Assembly (NCBI RefSeq): GCF_036227105.1
Contig: NZ_CP109434.1
Coordinates: 3,414,001 to 3,478,000, forward strand
Direction: 5' to 3'
Length of the DNA: 64,000 nucleotides
Source: Amycolatopsis sp. NBC_01488
Lineage (GTDB): Bacteria > Actinomycetota > Actinomycetes > Mycobacteriales > Pseudonocardiaceae
How positions within the stretch are numbered: the first letter of the stretch is position 1; the number at the start of each line of letters is the position of its first letter. The notes under the pieces were generated by a model. That model was not told the DNA's origin and did not search any database. It saw nothing but the letters and a program-made list of their open reading frames with translations. A program made the position numbers and the translations under genes. This document shows, in pieces, positions 60,691-64,000 of the stretch.

Positions 60691-63600
60691 CTTCGGCCAG
60701 CTCGCGCCAGCTCGCCCGTTTCCCCTCCTGAGTCGCCTCGGTGAACCTCGTGTCACCGAGGCGATTCCGCGTGGCCTGCTCGATCCGCGCGATGTCCGGC
60801 TGCGAGCGGTCCACCACACCGCGCACGGCGGCGCTCGCCGCGAGCAGCCGCGCCGCCTGTTCGTACTCTTCCTTGCGCAGAGCCAAGTCCGCGATGCCGA
60901 CGAGCACCTGCGCGATCATGGGCGCGGCCCCCGTCTCGGACGCCGCCCGGAAGGCCGCGACGCGGTGGTCGCGGGCCTCACCGAGGTCTTCGGCGAGGTA
61001 GCCGAGCAGATCGTGGGTCGTCACCTGGATGTTCGCCCGTTCGGCGGCCGAGCCCAGCGTCGCCGTCGTGACGTCGAGCTGCCGGCGTGCTTGGACGGCG
61101 TCGCCGCTCCAGCGGGCGATGTCCGCTTTCGCCAGGGCCAGCTCGGTCAGCGCCTCCGGCCAGGCGACCCGTTCCGCGAGCCGCTGCGCCTCGGCCATCG
61201 CCGACGCGCTCGCTTCCTCGTCCCCTGACAGCCAGTACAGCTGGGCCTGCCGCGACCGCATCCGCAGGACGTCCTCGATGGCGCCGACCTCGGTGACGAC
61301 GACGATGGCCTGTTCGTAGTACTCGCACGCGCCGGCGAACTCGCCGCGCATGGCGATCCGGTCGGCCAGCTCGGTCAGGGCGAACGACGTCCCCCACCGT
61401 TCGCCGAGCGCGCGGAACTCGGTCAGCGCCGTCTCGAGGAAAGCGTCGGCCTCCTGCTCGTCCTCGCCGAACTGGATCCGCATCTTGCCGAGCTGCAGCC
61501 GGGCGAGGCCGCGGACCCACGGGTCTTCGTCGGCGAGCAGCGGTTCCCACGCGGGCAAGAACTCTTCCGGCGTCCGCAGCATGCGTTCCAGCGCGGCGAC
61601 CAGCGACACCGCCGGGTGCGGGTGCCGAACGCGGCCGCTGAGCTCGTGGACCTGGTGGATCCAGTCCGCCGCCTCGAACTGGTCGCTTTCCCGGCCGGAC
61701 GTCAGGAAGCCCGTGACGAACGCGTACACCGTGGCGCGGATTTCGTCGGGCACCTCGCCGGGCAGGGCGGTGGCCGCCATGAGCAGCTCGTTGCCTTCGG
61801 TCTTGTGCCCGGCGAGCCACCAGTACCAGCCGGCGGCCGCCGCCAGCCGCATCGCCTCGGGCGTCTCGCCGGTCGCGAGGGCTCCACGCATCGCGGCGAC
61901 GATGTTGTCGTGTTCGGCGTCGAGGGTGGCGAGCCAGGTGAGCTGGTCGGCCCGGCGGAGGTGCGGCTCCGCGGTTTCGGCGAGTTCGGTGAAGTACGCG
62001 AGGTGCGCCCGGCGCGCCGAGTCCGTGTCCCCGGCCTCGGCGAGCCGCTGCTCGGCGTACTCCTTGATCGTGCCGAGCATCCGGTACCGCGGCGCCCGGT
62101 CGCCCGCGCTGACCACCAGCGACTTCTCGGCCAGCGCGGTCAGCAGCTCCTCGGCCGCGTCGGTCCCGCAGACCCGCTCGGCCGCCTCCAGGCTCGCGCC
62201 ACCGGAAAACACCGAAAGCCGGCAAAGGACGGCGCGTTCGTCGTCGGACAGCAGCTCCCAGCTCCAGTCGATCACCGCGCGCAGCGTCCGGTGCCGCGGC
62301 AGCGCGGTGCGGCTGCCGCCGGTCAGCAGGCGGAACCGGTCGTCGAGGCGGTTGGCGAGCTGGTCGAGCGACATCGTGCGCAGCCTGGCCGCGGCGAGCT
62401 CGATCGCCAGGGGCATCCCGTCCAACGCGCGGCAGACGCGGGCGAGCGTCGGGGCGTCGGCCACGAAGTCCTTGCGCACCGCGCCGGCCCGGTCTCGCAG
62501 CAGCCGGACCGCCGGGGCTTCCTCGATCTTCGCGGGGTCGGCGCCCTCGGCAGGCAGGACGAGCGGGGCCACCGGCCACAGCGCCTCACCGGTGATGCCG
62601 AGGGGTTCGCGGCTCGTCGCGAGGATGCGCAGCCGGCGGCACTCGCCGAGCACCCGGTGGGCGAAGGCCGCCGCGGACTCGATGACGTGCTCGCAGTTGT
62701 CCAGGACCAGCACCAGGTCGCGGTCCCGCAGCGCGGCGATGACCCGGTCGGTGGGTTCGGCCTCCGGCGCGTCGCCGAGCAGGGCGTCGCGCAGCTTGAG
62801 CGCGGCGAGCGTCGCTTGGGCCACGTCGCCCTCGGTCGGCGCGAGCTCCACCAGCCAGGCGCCGTCCGGAACGTCACCGAGCAGCGTGCGCGCCGTCTCG
62901 GTGGCCAGCCGGGTCTTGCCCGAGCCGCCCGGTCCGACCAGCGTGGTGAGCCGGTGTTCGGCGACGAGCTCGCGGACGGCGGCGATGTCGTCGTCCTCGC
63001 CGACGTAACTGGTCAGCTCGGCGCGCAGGTTCGTCTTGCGTGGCTCTTCGCGTCGGGTCAGCTCGCCGCGCAGCAGCGCGACGTGCAGTGCGGCCAGCTC
63101 CGGTGACGGGTCGACGCCCAGTTCGTCGGCCAGCGTCTCGCGCGTGCGCTCGTAGAGTCGCAGGGCCTCGGTGTCCCGGCCGGTCGCGACCAGGCCGCGC
63201 ATCAACGCTCCGACGAGCCGCTCCCGGGCCGGGTGCGCGGCCACCAGGTCGGTGAGCTCGGTGACGACGCCCTGGCCGAAGTCGGTCTCCGCGTCGAAGC
63301 GGTCCTCGAGGGCGGCCAGCCGGAGTCCTTCGAGCCGCGTGACCGCGGCGTCGAACGCGGCGCTCTCGGTGAGGCCGACGTCCTGCATGGCCGCGCCCCG
63401 CCACAACGCCAGCGCCGCACGCAGCTGCCGGACGTCGTCACCGGCCTGGGCGACGAGGCGTTCGAACCGCACGGCGTCGACGGCGTCGGGGTCGACGGTC
63501 AGCCGGTAGCCGGCGGGCCGGCCTTCGACGGCGCCGTCCGGAAGGACCTTCCGCAGCCGGGAAACCAAGCGCTGCAACGCGTTCGCCGCGTCGGCGGGCG

Positions 63601-63775
63601 GGTTCTCGCCCCAGATCCAGTCGACGAGCGTCGCCTTCGGGACCACGTGACCCGGGTCGAGCGCGAGCGCGATCAGCAGTCCGCGCAGCCGGGCGCCCGG
63701 CACGTCGGCCACGACGCCGTCGTCCGAGCGAACTTCGAATGACCCCAGTATCCCGATCTGCACCAGGCCGATCAT
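60674..63775 (-). CDS. BTAD/AfsR-SARP-type regulator with NB-ARC ATPase
   Basis: 1,033 aa. Domains: OmpR-like winged helix ('VQIGILGSFEVRSDDGVV', 'ANALQRLVSRLRKVLPDGAV'), BTAD helical domain ('ALWRGAAMQDVGLTESAAFD', 'AHPARERLVGALMRGLVATG'), NB-ARC ATPase ('TTLVGPGGSGKTRLATETA', 'LVLVLDNCEHV', 'GMPLAIELAAARLR') and about 450 residues of TPR-like repeats. Such proteins are cluster-level activators of secondary metabolism. Start ATG at 63775 with 91 bp to the divergent P450, its likely target along with the exporter. Confidence 0.92.
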   Translation of the reverse strand: MIGLVQIGILGSFEVRSDDGVVADVPGARLRGLLIALALDPGHVVPKATLVDWIWGENPPADAANALQRLVSRLRKVLPDGAVEGRPAGYRLTVDPDAVDAVRFERLVAQAGDDVRQLRAALALWRGAAMQDVGLTESAAFDAAVTRLEGLRLAALEDRFDAETDFGQGVVTELTDLVAAHPARERLVGALMRGLVATGRDTEALRLYERTRETLADELGVDPSPELAALHVALLRGELTRREEPRKTNLRAELTSYVGEDDDIAAVRELVAEHRLTTLVGPGGSGKTRLATETARTLLGDVPDGAWLVELAPTEGDVAQATLAALKLRDALLGDAPEAEPTDRVIAALRDRDLVLVLDNCEHVIESAAAFAHRVLGECRRLRILATSREPLGITGEALWPVAPLVLPAEGADPAKIEEAPAVRLLRDRAGAVRKDFVADAPTLARVCRALDGMPLAIELAAARLRTMSLDQLANRLDDRFRLLTGGSRTALPRHRTLRAVIDWSWELLSDDERAVLCRLSVFSGGASLEAAERVCGTDAAEELLTALAEKSLVVSAGDRAPRYRMLGTIKEYAEQRLAEAGDTDSARRAHLAYFTELAETAEPHLRRADQLTWLATLDAEHDNIVAAMRGALATGETPEAMRLAAAAGWYWWLAGHKTEGNELLMAATALPGEVPDEIRATVYAFVTGFLTSGRESDQFEAADWIHQVHELSGRVRHPHPAVSLVAALERMLRTPEEFLPAWEPLLADEDPWVRGLARLQLGKMRIQFGEDEQEADAFLETALTEFRALGERWGTSFALTELADRIAMRGEFAGACEYYEQAIVVVTEVGAIEDVLRMRSRQAQLYWLSGDEEASASAMAEAQRLAERVAWPEALTELALAKADIARWSGDAVQARRQLDVTTATLGSAAERANIQVTTHDLLGYLAEDLGEARDHRVAAFRAASETGAAPMIAQVLVGIADLALRKEEYEQAARLLAASAAVRGVVDRSQPDIARIEQATRNRLGDTRFTEATQEGKRASWRELAEVTLAS

Positions 63776-63866
63776 GCCACGGGCGCCCGGGTGTCCGGGC
63801 CGTGTCAGCGCCGTGTCAGGCCGGGCGGCGATCGTGGTCGGCACACCCACCAAGAAAGGACCTCCG

Positions 63867-64000
63867 ATGAGCGACATCCCGCAGGGACTTCCGATGGAGC
63901 GCGACGCGGGGCCCTTCGACCCGCCCCGCGAGGTCACCCTGCTGCGCGACACCCGCCCGGTCAGCCCGATGGTGTTCCCCGACGGGCACGAGGGCTGGCT
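63867..64000 (+). CDS. Cytochrome P450, N-terminal part (runs off window)
   Basis: First 44 residues only: 'MSDIPQGLPMERDAGPFDPP', 'REVTLLRDTRPVSPMVFPD', 'GHEGWL'. The proline-rich start and 'PVSPMVFPDGHEGWLVT'-type motif fit actinomycete CYP105/107-like enzymes, which hydroxylate or epoxidise metabolites. AAGAAAGGA ribosome-binding site upstream. The haem-binding motif lies outside the window. Confidence 0.8.
   Translation, partial: MSDIPQGLPMERDAGPFDPPREVTLLRDTRPVSPMVFPDGHEGW

Overview
The window is high-GC actinomycete DNA. Gene content and gene order (Glp/GlpR divisome pair beside galU, an MprAB-like two-component pair, an actinomycete integrative and conjugative element, a BTAD/AfsR-type regulator beside a P450) point to a Pseudonocardiaceae-like genus, most plausibly Amycolatopsis. 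This is inferred from protein families read by eye; no database was consulted.

Layout. (1) 1-7.7 kb: a decayed anti-phage island. It holds the C-terminal part of a type ISP restriction-modification enzyme with two single-base lesions, a phospholipase-D-like gene fragment and an SNF2 helicase fragment facing away from each other on the two sides of an IS256-family element, and one apparently intact 846-aa GmrSD-like (DUF262/DUF1524) nuclease carrying an alkyltransferase-like domain. (2) 7,688-20,025: a complete-looking 12.3-kb AICE integrated in tRNA-Arg(CCT), bounded by a 38-bp exact direct repeat. It has integrase, excisionase, RepSA-type initiator, SpdB-like membrane protein, FtsK/TraB-type translocase, a GntR (KorSA-like) repressor with visible operator repeats, and a row of very small ORFs. 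(3) 20.1-44.1 kb: ordinary chromosome. It holds two OmpR/histidine-kinase pairs, a LuxR-type regulator, galT, an HtrA-type protease, a five-gene overlapping operon (glycosyltransferase, DUF2064, methyltransferase, molybdopterin oxidoreductase, membrane protein with a 21-bp minisatellite tail), mscL, fmdB, 5-FTHF cyclo-ligase, galU, glp, a GNAT enzyme, glpR and tRNA-Ala(CGC). (4) 44.1-55.3 kb: a second, heavily rearranged island beside tRNA-Ala. It contains an N-terminally truncated large serine recombinase, three IS elements plus one IS remnant, a tyrosine-integrase tail with a tRNA-Lys(CTT) 3' fragment, and in the middle a small biosynthetic-looking group: HTH/TPR regulator, SDR-hotdog fusion, acyl carrier protein, DUF5988 protein, KAS III and a truncated ORF. 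(5) 55.4-64 kb: small regulator/enzyme pairs, a TetR/carboxymuconolactone decarboxylase-type pair with a visible operator, a DrrAB-like ABC exporter, a 1,033-aa BTAD/NB-ARC regulator, and the start of a cytochrome P450.

How it fits together. The two islands are both tied to tRNA genes or tRNA fragments, and both have been reshaped by insertion sequences that now lack target-site duplications. The single-base lesions that break otherwise recognisable genes lie almost entirely in these islands. Four of six would be repaired by adding one G to a short G run, so sequencing error is a serious alternative to real decay. The most novel-looking items are the GmrSD-alkyltransferase-like fusion, the SDR-hotdog/ACP/KAS III group, and the unexplained palindromes and repeat units inside and beside the AICE.
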